DNA from: Streptomyces sp. 1222.5
GTDB lineage: Bacteria > Actinomycetota > Actinomycetes > Streptomycetales > Streptomycetaceae
DNA: 64,000 nucleotides
Reading direction: 5' to 3'
Assembly: GCF_900105245.1 (NCBI RefSeq)
Contig: NZ_FNSZ01000001.1
Location: 1,488,001-1,552,000, forward strand
Of this stretch, positions 7,781 through 18,073 are shown piece by piece. A program made the translations under genes and the position numbers. Each line of letters opens with the position of its first letter. Position 1 is the stretch's first letter. The notes beneath the pieces were generated by a model, which was not told the DNA's origin, did not search any database, and worked only from the letters and a program-made list of their open reading frames with translations.

Positions 7781-7793
7781 CTTCGAATTGAAG
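7781..7793. promoter_or_regulatory. Palindrome CTTC-GAATT-GAAG upstream of the ROK gene
   Basis: CTTCGAATTGAAG lies about 70 bp upstream of the ROK start. Its lower strand contains AATTCGAAG, the same word found twice before the lasso operon, and a partial copy (CTTCGATT) follows at 7803-7810. A candidate autoregulatory operator. The remaining sequence from 7811 to 7990 shows no gene. Confidence 0.4.
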
Positions 7794-7990
7794 GACGGAC
7801 GACTTCGATTGGCGGGACGACCACCAAGGGCCTTCCATGTCCGCCATACGAACACGATCTAGCGGCTCGACTGAAATTGACCGAAAATGTCATTCGAGTG
7901 AGCATCAGACGGTGCCGATGTCTACCGAGCCGGCCTCGGGATCGAAGCGGGCGTGCCGGGCTGCGAGGGCAGGGGGACCCAGCCGTGCGT

Positions 7991-9571
7991 TCAGGAGGCG
8001 CTCGCCAGGAAGGCCAGGACGGCCTCCGCCACCCGGACGCCCTCGCTCGCCGCCGCACGGGCACGTTCCGCCGCATGCAGGAGGTTGCCGGCGGCGAACA
8101 CTCCTGGGCGCGAGGTGTGCAGGGAGCCGTCGACGGCCGGGCCGCGGGTGGCGGGGTCCAGGGCGAGACCGCCGCGGCGGGCCAGTTCGTGCTCGGGGAC
8201 GAAGTCGCCGGTGAACACCACGGTGTCGCAGGGCACTACGGCGCCGCGCCCGTCACGGTGACGGACACGCACGCCGGACAGGCGCCCGTGGCCCAGGAGT
8301 TCGGTGACGGTGGTCTCCGTCAGCAGCGGAACGCCGTGGCGCAGCAGGGCCGACCGGGCGCGGGTACGGCTCGTCCGGGCGCGCGGAAGTTCCGTGACCA
8401 GGGCGACGACCTGGGCACCGGCCGCGCGCACGGTGTCGGCCGCCGTACAGGACACGTCCTCGGCACCGACCACGACCGCACGGTTGCCGATGTGCTGCCC
8501 GAACAGGTGTACCGCTTGCTGGAGTTCACCGGTGGTGAAGACGCCGGCGGGCCGGGTGCCGGGCACCAGCCGCGCGGCACGGGGGCGCTCACGGGCGCCG
8601 GTGGCCAGGACCACCGCCCGTGCCTCGACCGTCTCGGGGCCGTCGGGGCCGGCCGTGCACAGCACCGGTCCCGCACTCCCCCAGTCCAGCGCCGAGACCC
8701 CGGTCCGTACGGCGGCACCGGCCCGTTCGGCCGCCTCCGCCAGCAGACGGGCGTACCGGGGGCCGGTCAGCGGGCGGAGCCAGGCGCCGAAGCCGCCGTG
8801 GACGCAGTAGCGGGGGACTCCGCCGGGCTGCGTGTCCCGCTCCAGTACCTCCACCCGCCCGGCACCGGCGGCGGCCAGCCTCGCGGCGGCCGTGAGTCCC
8901 GCCGGTCCGGCGCCGACCACAAGGACGTCGACGCGCCGAGGGACCGCCGGGGCCCGTGCGGGCACGATCGCGGTCGCGACGTCCGGACCGGAATCGCCCG
9001 CCGACACCCACGGCTCACCGCCGGCCACGATCCCGGCGGCACCACCCACTTCGGCCGCATCCTCACCCTTGGCCACGAGCTCCGTCTCACCGTCCGCCAC
9101 GGCCGCATCCTCATCGCTCGCTACGGCCCCGCGCCCGTCGCCCGCCACGGACCCGGCAGCATCGACCACACCGGCCCCACCCTCGCTGCCGGCCACGGAC
9201 TCCGTCTCACCGCCCGCCACGGCCGCACGCTCCCCGCCCGCCACGGACCCGGCAGCACCGGCCACACCGGCCACACCGGCCCCGCGCTCGCCGCCCACCA
9301 CCACCGCACCCTCGCCGCCCGCCACGACCCCACGCTCCTGGCCCCCCACGGACCCCGAGCCGCCGTCGCTCGCCGACGCCCGCGGCTCACCGCCGGCCAT
9401 CGCCCCGAGGCCACCGCTCGCCGGAGTCCCGACCTCGTCGGCGGCCGGGCCTCCCGTAGCGGCATCCGCGGCCGCGGCCCCGGCCACCGGCCCGACGTGA
9501 CCGGGCAACGCCTCTCCGGCCGTATCGCCGGTCACGGCATCCGCACCGGCCCGCACGTCACCCCCCGTCAT
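7991..9571 (-). CDS. FAD/NAD(P)-dependent oxidoreductase with long low-complexity N-terminus
   Basis: A 526-residue protein whose enzymatic part starts only near residue 213 (VDVLVVGAGPAGLTAAARLA, Rossmann GxGxxG). It continues with a second nucleotide site (AVVVGAEDVSC near 350) and a C-terminal GVFAAGNLLHAAERA flavin motif. It resembles the FAD proteins that partner GlpA-like dehydrogenases. The first 210 residues are Gly/Ala/Val/Glu-rich degenerate repeats (for example SVAGGERAAVAGGE). The ATG at 9571 overlaps the upstream gene by 14 bp, supporting translation from there, though an internal start near residue 205 would give a normal-length enzyme. Probably re-oxidises the neighbouring dehydrogenase. 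Confidence 0.75.
   Translation of the reverse strand: MTGGDVRAGADAVTGDTAGEALPGHVGPVAGAAAADAATGGPAADEVGTPASGGLGAMAGGEPRASASDGGSGSVGGQERGVVAGGEGAVVVGGERGAGVAGVAGAAGSVAGGERAAVAGGETESVAGSEGGAGVVDAAGSVAGDGRGAVASDEDAAVADGETELVAKGEDAAEVGGAAGIVAGGEPWVSAGDSGPDVATAIVPARAPAVPRRVDVLVVGAGPAGLTAAARLAAAGAGRVEVLERDTQPGGVPRYCVHGGFGAWLRPLTGPRYARLLAEAAERAGAAVRTGVSALDWGSAGPVLCTAGPDGPETVEARAVVLATGARERPRAARLVPGTRPAGVFTTGELQQAVHLFGQHIGNRAVVVGAEDVSCTAADTVRAAGAQVVALVTELPRARTSRTRARSALLRHGVPLLTETTVTELLGHGRLSGVRVRHRDGRGAVVPCDTVVFTGDFVPEHELARRGGLALDPATRGPAVDGSLHTSRPGVFAAGNLLHAAERARAAASEGVRVAEAVLAFLASAS
8960..9480 (-). repeat. Degenerate short tandem repeats encoding a Gly/Ala/Glu-rich segment
   Basis: The DNA repeats imperfect units around GCCACGGACCC/CTCACCGCC, read leftward as variants of (S/A)VAGGE. 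Spacing is irregular and units have diverged, so this is an old expansion rather than a fresh microsatellite. It lies wholly inside the N-terminal extension of the FAD oxidoreductase. Confidence 0.5.
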
Positions 9572-10979
9572 GTGTCACCCCGATCGGGCGCTCGAGAAGT
9601 TCCCGCACCGCGGCTCCGCAGTAGTGACCTTGGCAGTGGCCCGCCCGGGCGCGGGTGCGGCGGCGCAGGCCCTCCAGGGTGCGGGGCGGGATCGTGGCGG
9701 CGAGGGCGTCGCGGATCTCGCCGCGGGATACCTGTTCGCAGTGGCAGACGAGGATGCCGTACTCCGGGTCGGAGGCGACGAGTTCGGGCTGCCGGCAGGG
9801 GCGTGGGGCGGCCCGGCCGAGGTGGGGCATGGTGACCGGGTCCGGTTCCCGGACCGCTCCGGGGTCGAGGCCGGAGTCGGCCAGCAGACCGGCGACGTGG
9901 TCGGCGATCGCCAGGGAGGCGCTCAGGCCGGTGGAGCGGATGCCGCCGACGGTGACGTACGCCTGCCCGGGATGCGCGGTGATCCGGTAGTCCTCGTGCT
10001 CGGTGGCCGCGCGCAGCCCGGCGTAGACGGCGGTGACCTCCTCGTCGAGCAGGGCGGGCAGGATGCGGCGGCCCATCTCCCGGAGCTGGGCGAGCCCTTC
10101 GGCGGTCGACTCGGTGGCCCGTCTGTCGGACAGGTCCTCGGCGGTGGGGCCGAGCAGGACGTTGCCGTGGACGGTGGGGGCGACGAGGACGCCCTTGCCG
10201 AGCGCGGTCGGCGCCGGCAGGAGGATGTGCCGGACGAGCGGGCGGGCGAACTTGTCGTAGACGAGGAGCTGGCCGCGGCGCGGCGTGACGGTGAAGTCCT
10301 CGTGGCCGAGGAGGCGGTCCAGGATGTCGGCGTGCAGGCCGGCCGCGTTGACCAGGTACCGGGTGCGCAGGATGCCCCGGGTGGTGGTCAGGCGGTGGCC
10401 GTCGGCCGTCCGTTCCACCTCCCGCACGGCGGTGCCGAGGTGCAGGTCGGTTCCGGCCCGGACCGCCTGGGTCGCGTACGCCAGGGTCGTCGTCCACGGG
10501 CAGATGACGCTCTCCCGGGGGACGAGCAGCGCGCCGAGCGCACCGGGGCCGAGTTGCGGTTCGCGGGCGTACACCTCGGCGGAGGTCAGCAGGCGGGTGT
10601 CGGTGCAGTCGTTGCGCTCGGCCTTCCCGGCCAGCCGGGGCAGGGCGGCCAGTTGCTCCTCGTCCCACGCGACCAGCAGGGCGCCGGTCTGCTCGACGGG
10701 GATGCCGGCCTCGGCCGCGTAGGCACCGAGCAGCCGGTGCCCCTCACGGACGAGCCGGGCCTCCAGGGTGCCGGGGGTCGCGTCGAACCCGGTGTGCAGG
10801 ATGGCGGTGTTGGCCTTGGAGGTGCCCTGGCCGACGTCGTCCTGCGCCTCCACGAGGGCGACGCGCAGCCGCGGGTGGTGGGCGAGCCGGCGGGCGACGG
10901 CGCAGCCGACGACTCCGGCGCCGACGATCGCGACGTCGTAGGTGTGCGCGGGCAGCGGCCCTTCCGCGGTGACCGTCAC
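9558..10979 (-). CDS. GlpA-like FAD-dependent glycerol-3-phosphate dehydrogenase with [2Fe-2S] BFD-like domain
   Basis: 473 residues. The N-terminal DAO fold has VAIVGAGVVGCAVARRL and the DVGQGTSKANTAILHTG loop typical of GlpA and L-2-hydroxyglutarate oxidases. The mid region has RRGQLLVYDKF, and GGIRSTGLSASLAIADHVAGL lies near residue 370. The C-terminal bacterioferritin-associated-ferredoxin-like domain has four cysteines (LVCHCEQVSRGEI and CQGHYCGA). This layout suits transfer of electrons from glycerol-3-phosphate (or a similar 2-hydroxy acid) to a partner flavoprotein. It has a GTG start at 10979, lies 13 bp after the kinase gene and overlaps the next gene. Substrate assignment rests on the kinase neighbour. 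Confidence 0.8.
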   Translation of the reverse strand: MTVTAEGPLPAHTYDVAIVGAGVVGCAVARRLAHHPRLRVALVEAQDDVGQGTSKANTAILHTGFDATPGTLEARLVREGHRLLGAYAAEAGIPVEQTGALLVAWDEEQLAALPRLAGKAERNDCTDTRLLTSAEVYAREPQLGPGALGALLVPRESVICPWTTTLAYATQAVRAGTDLHLGTAVREVERTADGHRLTTTRGILRTRYLVNAAGLHADILDRLLGHEDFTVTPRRGQLLVYDKFARPLVRHILLPAPTALGKGVLVAPTVHGNVLLGPTAEDLSDRRATESTAEGLAQLREMGRRILPALLDEEVTAVYAGLRAATEHEDYRITAHPGQAYVTVGGIRSTGLSASLAIADHVAGLLADSGLDPGAVREPDPVTMPHLGRAAPRPCRQPELVASDPEYGILVCHCEQVSRGEIRDALAATIPPRTLEGLRRRTRARAGHCQGHYCGAAVRELLERPIGVTHDGG

Positions 10980-10992
10980 GAGTGCCTCGCCG

Positions 10993-12423
<1,431 letters not shown>

Positions 12424-12510
12424 CGCTCCCTCTCCCGTACGCCGGTCCCGAAGATCACCGCGTCAGCCTGCCGCCTCGCCGCAGCCCGCGTCAAGGGAGG
12501 CCGTGGACGG

Positions 12511-12541
12511 GCCAACTGGCCTGTTTGAAAGTTGAGTTGGC
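12511..12541. promoter_or_regulatory. Inverted repeat GCCAACT-N17-AGTTGGC upstream of the kinase operon
   Basis: Perfect 7-bp arms sit 17 bp apart, about 90 bp upstream of the FGGY kinase start and within the divergent promoter region shared with the gene at 12682. Operator function is inference. Confidence 0.3.
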
Positions 12542-12681
12542 AACAATGGCCCCTGCGGAACCTCCGCCTCTATAGTGACCGCCGACCGCCACGCGACACT
12601 TCGATCACCGCCCAGGGGAGGGCTGTTGCTACGTCACCCCGCCACCTCGCCCGTGCGCCTGTGGCAGGGGGCCGACGGCTG

Positions 12682-13674
12682 ATGGCCAGAGAAGGAGTCC
12701 GCCCCTCCTACGACCCTGCCGGCCCCGACAACGCCCTGCGCGGCGCACTCCAGGACTTGCGCACCGGACGCTGGATGGCCATGCGGACCCTGCTCGCGGA
12801 CACCGCGCAGGGACGGCTGTGGACCCAGCGCACCCAGGTCCTCGCGGCGGCCGCCGCCGGTACCGACGTGGTGCGGGCCTGGCTCACCGAGGAGCCGGGC
12901 AGCGTCCACGCGGCGGTGATGCACGGCCGGGTCTCGGTGGAGCGGGCCCTGCGGGCCCAGCGCGAACGGCATCGCCGTACCCACGAGTTGTGGATCGAGG
13001 CGTGGGACGCGGCCCAGTCCGCCTCCCGCACCGCCCCGCAGGACCCGGTGCCCTGGGTGTGCCTGCTCGCGCTGGCCCAGCTCGACCCGGAGCAGCGCTG
13101 GGAGGAACACCGGGCCGCCGCACCCGAGCCGATGCTGCCCCCGGGGCCCTGGGGGCTGCTGGCCGAGGCCGGCAAGCGCGACCCGTACAACCGCGAGGCG
13201 TACCACCGCATGCTGCAGTTCCTCTACGCGCGTGGCGGCACGGGCCGGCTCGCGGAGGCCGCCGCCTTCGCGCAGTGGGCGGCCGGGCAGGCGCCGGCCG
13301 GCTCCGCGCTGCATCTGCTGCCGCTGTACGTGCGCGTGGAGCGTTACCGCCGGGAGGGCGGGCACGACGCGGCGCTGGACCTGCACTGGGTGGCGGAGGA
13401 GGCGGCCCGCGAGTCACGGCGCGCCCTGGAGTCCTGGTTCGCGCACACCCGGGTCGCCGAACGCTCGCCGCTGGACCTCAACCACCTGGCCCACGCCCTG
13501 TGGGGCTCCTTGCAGTTCCTCGACGCGGCGCGGGTGTTCGAGGAGATCGGCCCGTACTTCACTCCCCCGCCCTGGGTGCACCGCACGTCCGGCCGCGACC
13601 GTGCCGTGGACGTCTTCGTGCAGGCCCGGGACCGCTGCCGGGCGGCCGCCGACGGCTCAGCCCCGCGCCACTGA
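12682..13674 (+). CDS. Conserved Streptomyces hypothetical protein with TPR-like helical repeats
   Basis: About 330 residues, almost entirely helical by composition, soluble, without signal peptide. Stretches such as AWDAAQSASRTAPQDPVPWVCLLALAQLD and LLAEAGKRDPYNREAYHRMLQFL resemble tetratricopeptide units. I recognise it only as a widespread streptomycete protein of unknown role. The ATG at 12682 has no strong ribosome site, and an upstream GTG or ATG in the same frame cannot be excluded. Divergent from the FGGY kinase operon. The permease downstream (80-bp gap) may be co-transcribed. Confidence 0.65.
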   Translation: MAREGVRPSYDPAGPDNALRGALQDLRTGRWMAMRTLLADTAQGRLWTQRTQVLAAAAAGTDVVRAWLTEEPGSVHAAVMHGRVSVERALRAQRERHRRTHELWIEAWDAAQSASRTAPQDPVPWVCLLALAQLDPEQRWEEHRAAAPEPMLPPGPWGLLAEAGKRDPYNREAYHRMLQFLYARGGTGRLAEAAAFAQWAAGQAPAGSALHLLPLYVRVERYRREGGHDAALDLHWVAEEAARESRRALESWFAHTRVAERSPLDLNHLAHALWGSLQFLDAARVFEEIGPYFTPPPWVHRTSGRDRAVDVFVQARDRCRAAADGSAPRH

Positions 13675-13754
13675 ACGCTCGCCCCGCCACTGGACGCTCC
13701 ACCCGACCGAACGCTCCACCCCGTCAAGTCCCCCTTGATCCCCGGAGGTTCCCC

Positions 13755-15287
13755 ATGTCCCGCATCCCCGATCCAGCGCCCTCGCCGGGCCTGCCGCAGC
13801 AGGACGAGGAGCAGCGGCTGCGCGAACTCGGCTACCGGCCGGTGCTGGCCCGCCGCATGGGCGGCTTCGGCAACTTCGCGATCAGCTTCTCGGTGATCTC
13901 GATCCTGTCCGGCTGCATGACCCTGTACGGCTTCGGTCTGAACACCGGCGGTCCCGCCGTGATGCTGTGGGGCTGGGCCGGCGTGGGCCTGTTCGTGCTG
14001 TGCGTGGGTCTGTCCCTCGCCGAGGTCACGAGCGCCTACCCGACCTCCGGCGCCCTTTACTACATGGCCGACCGGCTCGGCGGCCGCCGCTGGGGCTGGT
14101 ACACGGGCTGGCTGAATCTGCTCGGCCTGCTCGGCGCGATCGCCGGCATCGACTACGGCGCCGCCCTGTTCACCGGGGCGTTCGCCAACCTCCAGTGGGG
14201 CTTCGAACCGACGCCGGGGAGGACGATGCTGATCTTCTGCGCGATCCTCCTGCTGCACGCCACGCTGAACCTGTTCGGCGTGCGGCTGGTCAGCCTGCTC
14301 AACTCGGTCAGCGTGTGGTGGCACCTGGCGGGCGTGGCGCTGATCGTCGGCGCCCTCGCGATCGTCCCGGACCACCACCGGTCGCCGTCCTTCGTGTTCA
14401 CGAAGTTCGTCGACGAGACCGGCTGGGACAACCCGCTGTACGTGGCGGCGATCGGTCTGCTGCTCGCGCAGTACACCTTCTCCGGTTACGACGCCTCCGC
14501 CCATCTGTCGGAGGAGACGTCCAACGCCTCGGTGTCGGCTGCCCGCGGCATCGTGCGGTCCATCTGGGTCTCCTGGCTCGCCGGCTTCGTGCTGCTGGCC
14601 GGCCTGACCTTCGCCATCCAGGACTACGACGCCACGCGCACCACGGAGACCGGCGTGCCGCCCGCGCAGATCCTGCTCGACGGTCTGGGTGCCGACGGGG
14701 CCAGCGCGCTGCTCCTGGTCGTGATCGTCGCCCAGTTGTTCTGCGGGAACGCCGAGGTGGCCGCGGCCAGCCGGATGGTGTTCGCGTTCAGCCGGGACGG
14801 CGCGCTGCCCGGCTCGCACCTGTGGCGCAGGGTGAGCGGCCGCACGCAGACCCCGGTGGCCGCCGTCTGGCTGGCGGTCGTCGTGGCCTGCCTCCTCGCC
14901 CTGCCGTCCCTGTACTCGGCGACCGCGTACAACGCGGTGACCGCCATCAACGTCATCGGCATCACCCCCGCCTACGCCATCCCGGTCCTGCTGCGGCTGC
15001 GCGCCGGTGACAGGTTCCGGCCCGGGCCCTGGAGCCTGGGCCGGTGGAGCAGGCCGATCGGCTGGATCGCGGTCGTGTGGGTGGCGTGTGTGACGGTCCT
15101 GTTCTGCCTGCCGCAGGCGTCGCCGGTGACGGTCGACACGATGAACTACGCGTCGGTGGCGCTCGCGGTCGTCCTGGTCCTGGCCAGCGTCTGGTGGTAC
15201 GTCGCACGCCGGTCGTACGGCACGCCCACCACCGCCGCCTACGGCAGCGACCGTGACCAGGCCGAACTCGCGGAGGGCATCGTCTAG
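13755..15287 (+). CDS. APC-superfamily amino acid permease (amino acid/choline transporter family)
   Basis: 510 residues with about 12 hydrophobic segments. The N-terminus LARRMGGFGNFAISFSVISIL, the glycine-rich substrate loop in TM1 and LSLAEVTSAYPTSGALYYMADRL near residue 90 are typical of the amino acid/choline transporter family (GABA, choline or amine permeases). YTFSGYDASAHLSEETSNA near 245 is another family signature. It is a proton-coupled importer of an amino acid or polyamine in the cytoplasmic membrane. The ATG at 13755 follows GGAGG. The substrate is not deducible. The preceding TPR-like gene is the only neighbour in the same direction. Confidence 0.85.
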   Translation: MSRIPDPAPSPGLPQQDEEQRLRELGYRPVLARRMGGFGNFAISFSVISILSGCMTLYGFGLNTGGPAVMLWGWAGVGLFVLCVGLSLAEVTSAYPTSGALYYMADRLGGRRWGWYTGWLNLLGLLGAIAGIDYGAALFTGAFANLQWGFEPTPGRTMLIFCAILLLHATLNLFGVRLVSLLNSVSVWWHLAGVALIVGALAIVPDHHRSPSFVFTKFVDETGWDNPLYVAAIGLLLAQYTFSGYDASAHLSEETSNASVSAARGIVRSIWVSWLAGFVLLAGLTFAIQDYDATRTTETGVPPAQILLDGLGADGASALLLVVIVAQLFCGNAEVAAASRMVFAFSRDGALPGSHLWRRVSGRTQTPVAAVWLAVVVACLLALPSLYSATAYNAVTAINVIGITPAYAIPVLLRLRAGDRFRPGPWSLGRWSRPIGWIAVVWVACVTVLFCLPQASPVTVDTMNYASVALAVVLVLASVWWYVARRSYGTPTTAAYGSDRDQAELAEGIV

Positions 15288-15473
15288 CGGCCCGTCCGCG
15301 GTGCCGGTCCGGGTGCGAACCGGCGTGCCGGATACGGCAGGATGAGCGAGCGCGTGGGCCGCCGGTGGACGGTGGGCCCCCGCGATCGCACATCCCGGAC
15401 ATCGAGCAGGTGACAACGTGACGAAGCTTCACAACGGGCTCTCCGCAGCCGCATCGCGACCCGGAGGTGACCG

Positions 15474-16598
15474 GTGAACCGCGCACTGACCCTGGACGAC
15501 CTCGTGCTCGCCGGCATCGCCCTGGCGGCGGGTCTGCTGCTCGCCTTCCTGTCGCGCACGCTGCTGCGCTGGCTCGCCAAGCACGCCAAGCGCACCCGGT
15601 GGAGCGGCGACGACGTCATCGTGGACACCTTGCGCTCGGTGGTGCCCTGGGCGCTCGTCGCGGGCGGCCTGGCGGCGGCAGCGGCGGTGCTGCCGCTGAC
15701 CAGGACCGTCCAGCACCACACCGACCAGGTGCTCCAGGTGTGGCTGATCTTCGTGGTGACCGTCTCCGCGGCCCGCGTGGTCGCCGGACTGGTCCGTACG
15801 GTCACCCAGTCCCGTTCGGGTGTGGCGGGCTCGGCGACCATCTTCGTCAACATCACGCGCGTCCTGGTGCTGGCGATCGGCTTCCTCGTGGTGCTCCAGA
15901 CGCTGGGCATCTCGATAGCGCCCCTGCTGACCGCCCTGGGCGTCGGCGGTCTGGCCGTGGCCCTCGCCCTGCAGGACACGCTCGCCAACCTCTTCGCGGG
16001 CATCCACATCCTCGCCTCCAAGACCGTCCAGCCCGGCGACTACATCCGGCTGAGCAGCGGCGAGGAGGGCTACGTCATCGACATCAACTGGCGCCAGACG
16101 ACGGTCCGCCAGCTCTCCAACAACCTGGTGGTCATCCCCAACGGCCAGCTGGCGAAGGAGAACATGACCAACTTCACCCGGCCCGAGCAGCAGCTGACCG
16201 TGCTGGTGCAGGTCGGGGTGAGCTACGACTCCGACCTCGAGCACGTCGAGCGGGTGACGACGGAGGTGGTCGCCGACGTCATGAGGGACGTCTCGGGCGC
16301 CCTCCCGGACCACGAACCCGCCGTCCGCTTCCACACCTTCGGCGACTCCCGCATCGGCTTCACGGTCATCCTCGGCGTCGGCGAGTTCAGCGACCAGTAC
16401 CGGATCAAGCACGAGTTCATCAAGCGCCTGCACCGTCGCTACCGCGAGGAGGGCATCCGCATCCCGTCCCCCACCCGCACGGTGGCCCTGCAGCAGGGCT
16501 CGGTGGTCATCCCGCAGCAGCGCGCCGGGACCGACGTGGCGCCGGGCGCCGCATGGTCCGAGCAGGGCCGCAACGGCGGTACGCCGACGACACCCTGA
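15474..16598 (+). CDS. MscS-type mechanosensitive ion channel
   Basis: 374 residues. Four hydrophobic segments precede the pore helix and beta domain: GVGGLAVALALQDTLANLFAGIHIL at about 155-180 is the conserved TM3 pore motif, followed by VQPGDYIRL, GYVIDINWRQTTVR and NNLVVIPNGQLAKENMTNF. The C-terminal alpha/beta vestibule has VSYDSDLEHVERV. It opens under membrane tension to release solutes during hypo-osmotic shock. The GTG at 15474 follows CGGAGGTGA. It stands alone, convergent with the MFS gene. Confidence 0.9.
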   Translation: MNRALTLDDLVLAGIALAAGLLLAFLSRTLLRWLAKHAKRTRWSGDDVIVDTLRSVVPWALVAGGLAAAAAVLPLTRTVQHHTDQVLQVWLIFVVTVSAARVVAGLVRTVTQSRSGVAGSATIFVNITRVLVLAIGFLVVLQTLGISIAPLLTALGVGGLAVALALQDTLANLFAGIHILASKTVQPGDYIRLSSGEEGYVIDINWRQTTVRQLSNNLVVIPNGQLAKENMTNFTRPEQQLTVLVQVGVSYDSDLEHVERVTTEVVADVMRDVSGALPDHEPAVRFHTFGDSRIGFTVILGVGEFSDQYRIKHEFIKRLHRRYREEGIRIPSPTRTVALQQGSVVIPQQRAGTDVAPGAAWSEQGRNGGTPTTP

Positions 16599-16640
16599 CG
16601 ACGGATCCGGTCGCGGCCGCCGTCGGCGGGACGCGCTGCC

Positions 16641-18071
16641 CTAGGTCCGCCTTCTCGGCGTGCGGGCGGGCGTGTCGCCGGCCGGTGCCGTGGCGTCCGG
16701 TGTGCGCGGCAGCAGGGCGCCCGCGGCGAGGCCGCCGAGACCGATCACCCCGAGGGTGATCATCGCGGCGGCGTAGGCGCCCTTCGAGAGCCCGGAGACG
16801 AGGATCGTGCCGGCGATGGCCGTGCCGAAGGACGATCCGAGGTTGGACACGCTGCGGGACAGGCCCGAGATCTCGCCCTGTTGCTCCTCCGGGAAGCTGG
16901 ACTGCACGACGTTCACCGACGGGGTCAGCATGACGCCCAGGCCGAGCCCGATGAGGAGGAGCCCCGGGACGAAAGCCCAGGCGGTGGAGAAGCCCCCCGC
17001 CAGGGCGACCAGCACGGCCACCCCCGCGACGGAGGCCACGAAGCCCGTCATGATCAGCGTCCGCTGGGGGTACCGCCGGGCCAGCCGCTCGGCGGACAGT
17101 GACGTCAGGAGCAGGCCCAGGGTCGCCGCCGTGAAGATCACTCCGGTCTGGATGGCGTCGTAGCCGCGCACCACCTGGAGGTAGGCGGCCACCGTGAAGG
17201 ACGTGCCCATCAGGATGAGCCACTGGACGTTCTGGGTGACCAGCCCGAGGTTGGACGTGCGGTTGCGGAACAGCCCCAGCGACAGCAGCGGTTCCTGACC
17301 GGCCCGCTCCTTTGCGCCCATCGAGCGCAGGAACCAGGCGAGGACGAACACGCCGAGACCGATCAGGACGATCGTCAGCCAGATGTTGGTGTCCGCCGCC
17401 AGGATGCCCATGACCACCAGGACCAGGCCCACCGCGGACAGCACGGCCCCGGCGGTGTCGAAGGACCGGGCCGGGTCCGGGGGCAGGGGGTCCTCGATGC
17501 GGCGGCTCAGCCACACGATGACGGCGATCACGAGGGCCTGGAACACGAAGGCCGCACGCCAGCTGATGCCGGTGGTGATGAGTCCGCCGATCAGCGGTCC
17601 CGCGGCGGCCCCGATGCCGCCCAGCGCCATGATGATCCCGAACGCCCGGGCGCGCGAGGTCAGATCCGGGTACAGCAGCGTGGTGAGGATGTATACGGGC
17701 GGGATGAGCAGGGCCGTGCCGATTCCTTCGAGGATCGAGTTGCCCAGGATCAGGACGCCCAGCCCCGGGGCGGCGGCGCTCAGCAGCGCGCCGACGGCGT
17801 AGACCACAAGGCCGGTGACGAAGCAGCGCTTGCGGCCGTAGCGGTCGGTGAGCTTGCCGCCGGGGATCATCAGCGCGGCCATGACCAGCAGGAAGACCGT
17901 GATGGCGACCTGGACGCCCTGGACCGTGGTGTCGAGGTCCCGGCTGATGTCGTTGATCATCACGTTCATGTTGGAGCCGGCGAAGCTGCAGATGAACTGG
18001 GCCAGGGCCAGCGCGGCGAGGACCCGCCGCTGCTCCGGCGGCGCCTGCGCGGACCCCGTCCCACCGGCCAC
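16641..18071 (-). CDS. MFS drug efflux transporter (DHA2-like)
   Basis: 476 residues with 12-14 membrane spans. Motif A is GGKLTDRYGRKRCFV near residue 70, and the antiporter motif C region is GIGAAAGPLIGGLITTGISWRAAF near 155. Members export drugs or dyes by proton exchange. The GTG start at 18071 lies 2 bp after the GH15 stop, so the two genes are co-transcribed, an unexplained but common pairing. The tail is Ala/Pro/Arg-rich (PARTPRRRT). Confidence 0.85.
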   Translation of the reverse strand: MAGGTGSAQAPPEQRRVLAALALAQFICSFAGSNMNVMINDISRDLDTTVQGVQVAITVFLLVMAALMIPGGKLTDRYGRKRCFVTGLVVYAVGALLSAAAPGLGVLILGNSILEGIGTALLIPPVYILTTLLYPDLTSRARAFGIIMALGGIGAAAGPLIGGLITTGISWRAAFVFQALVIAVIVWLSRRIEDPLPPDPARSFDTAGAVLSAVGLVLVVMGILAADTNIWLTIVLIGLGVFVLAWFLRSMGAKERAGQEPLLSLGLFRNRTSNLGLVTQNVQWLILMGTSFTVAAYLQVVRGYDAIQTGVIFTAATLGLLLTSLSAERLARRYPQRTLIMTGFVASVAGVAVLVALAGGFSTAWAFVPGLLLIGLGLGVMLTPSVNVVQSSFPEEQQGEISGLSRSVSNLGSSFGTAIAGTILVSGLSKGAYAAAMITLGVIGLGGLAAGALLPRTPDATAPAGDTPARTPRRRT

Positions 18072-18073
18072 GG

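Noticed and set aside
7915..7995. Short leftward frame ending RHARFDPEAGSVDIGTV that looked like a decayed gene end
   Set aside because: Too short to assign, overlaps the end of the FAD oxidoreductase in another frame, and no upstream part of a matching gene could be recognised.
8960..9480. Possible CRISPR-like or minisatellite array
   Set aside because: Repeats are irregular, short and in frame with an open reading frame, without unique spacers. They encode a low-complexity protein segment.
13344..15416. Long leftward frame antisense to the APC permease
   Set aside because: Composition (Arg, His, Gln, Gly runs) is that of an antisense shadow in high-G+C DNA. The permease on the other strand has full membrane topology and a ribosome site.
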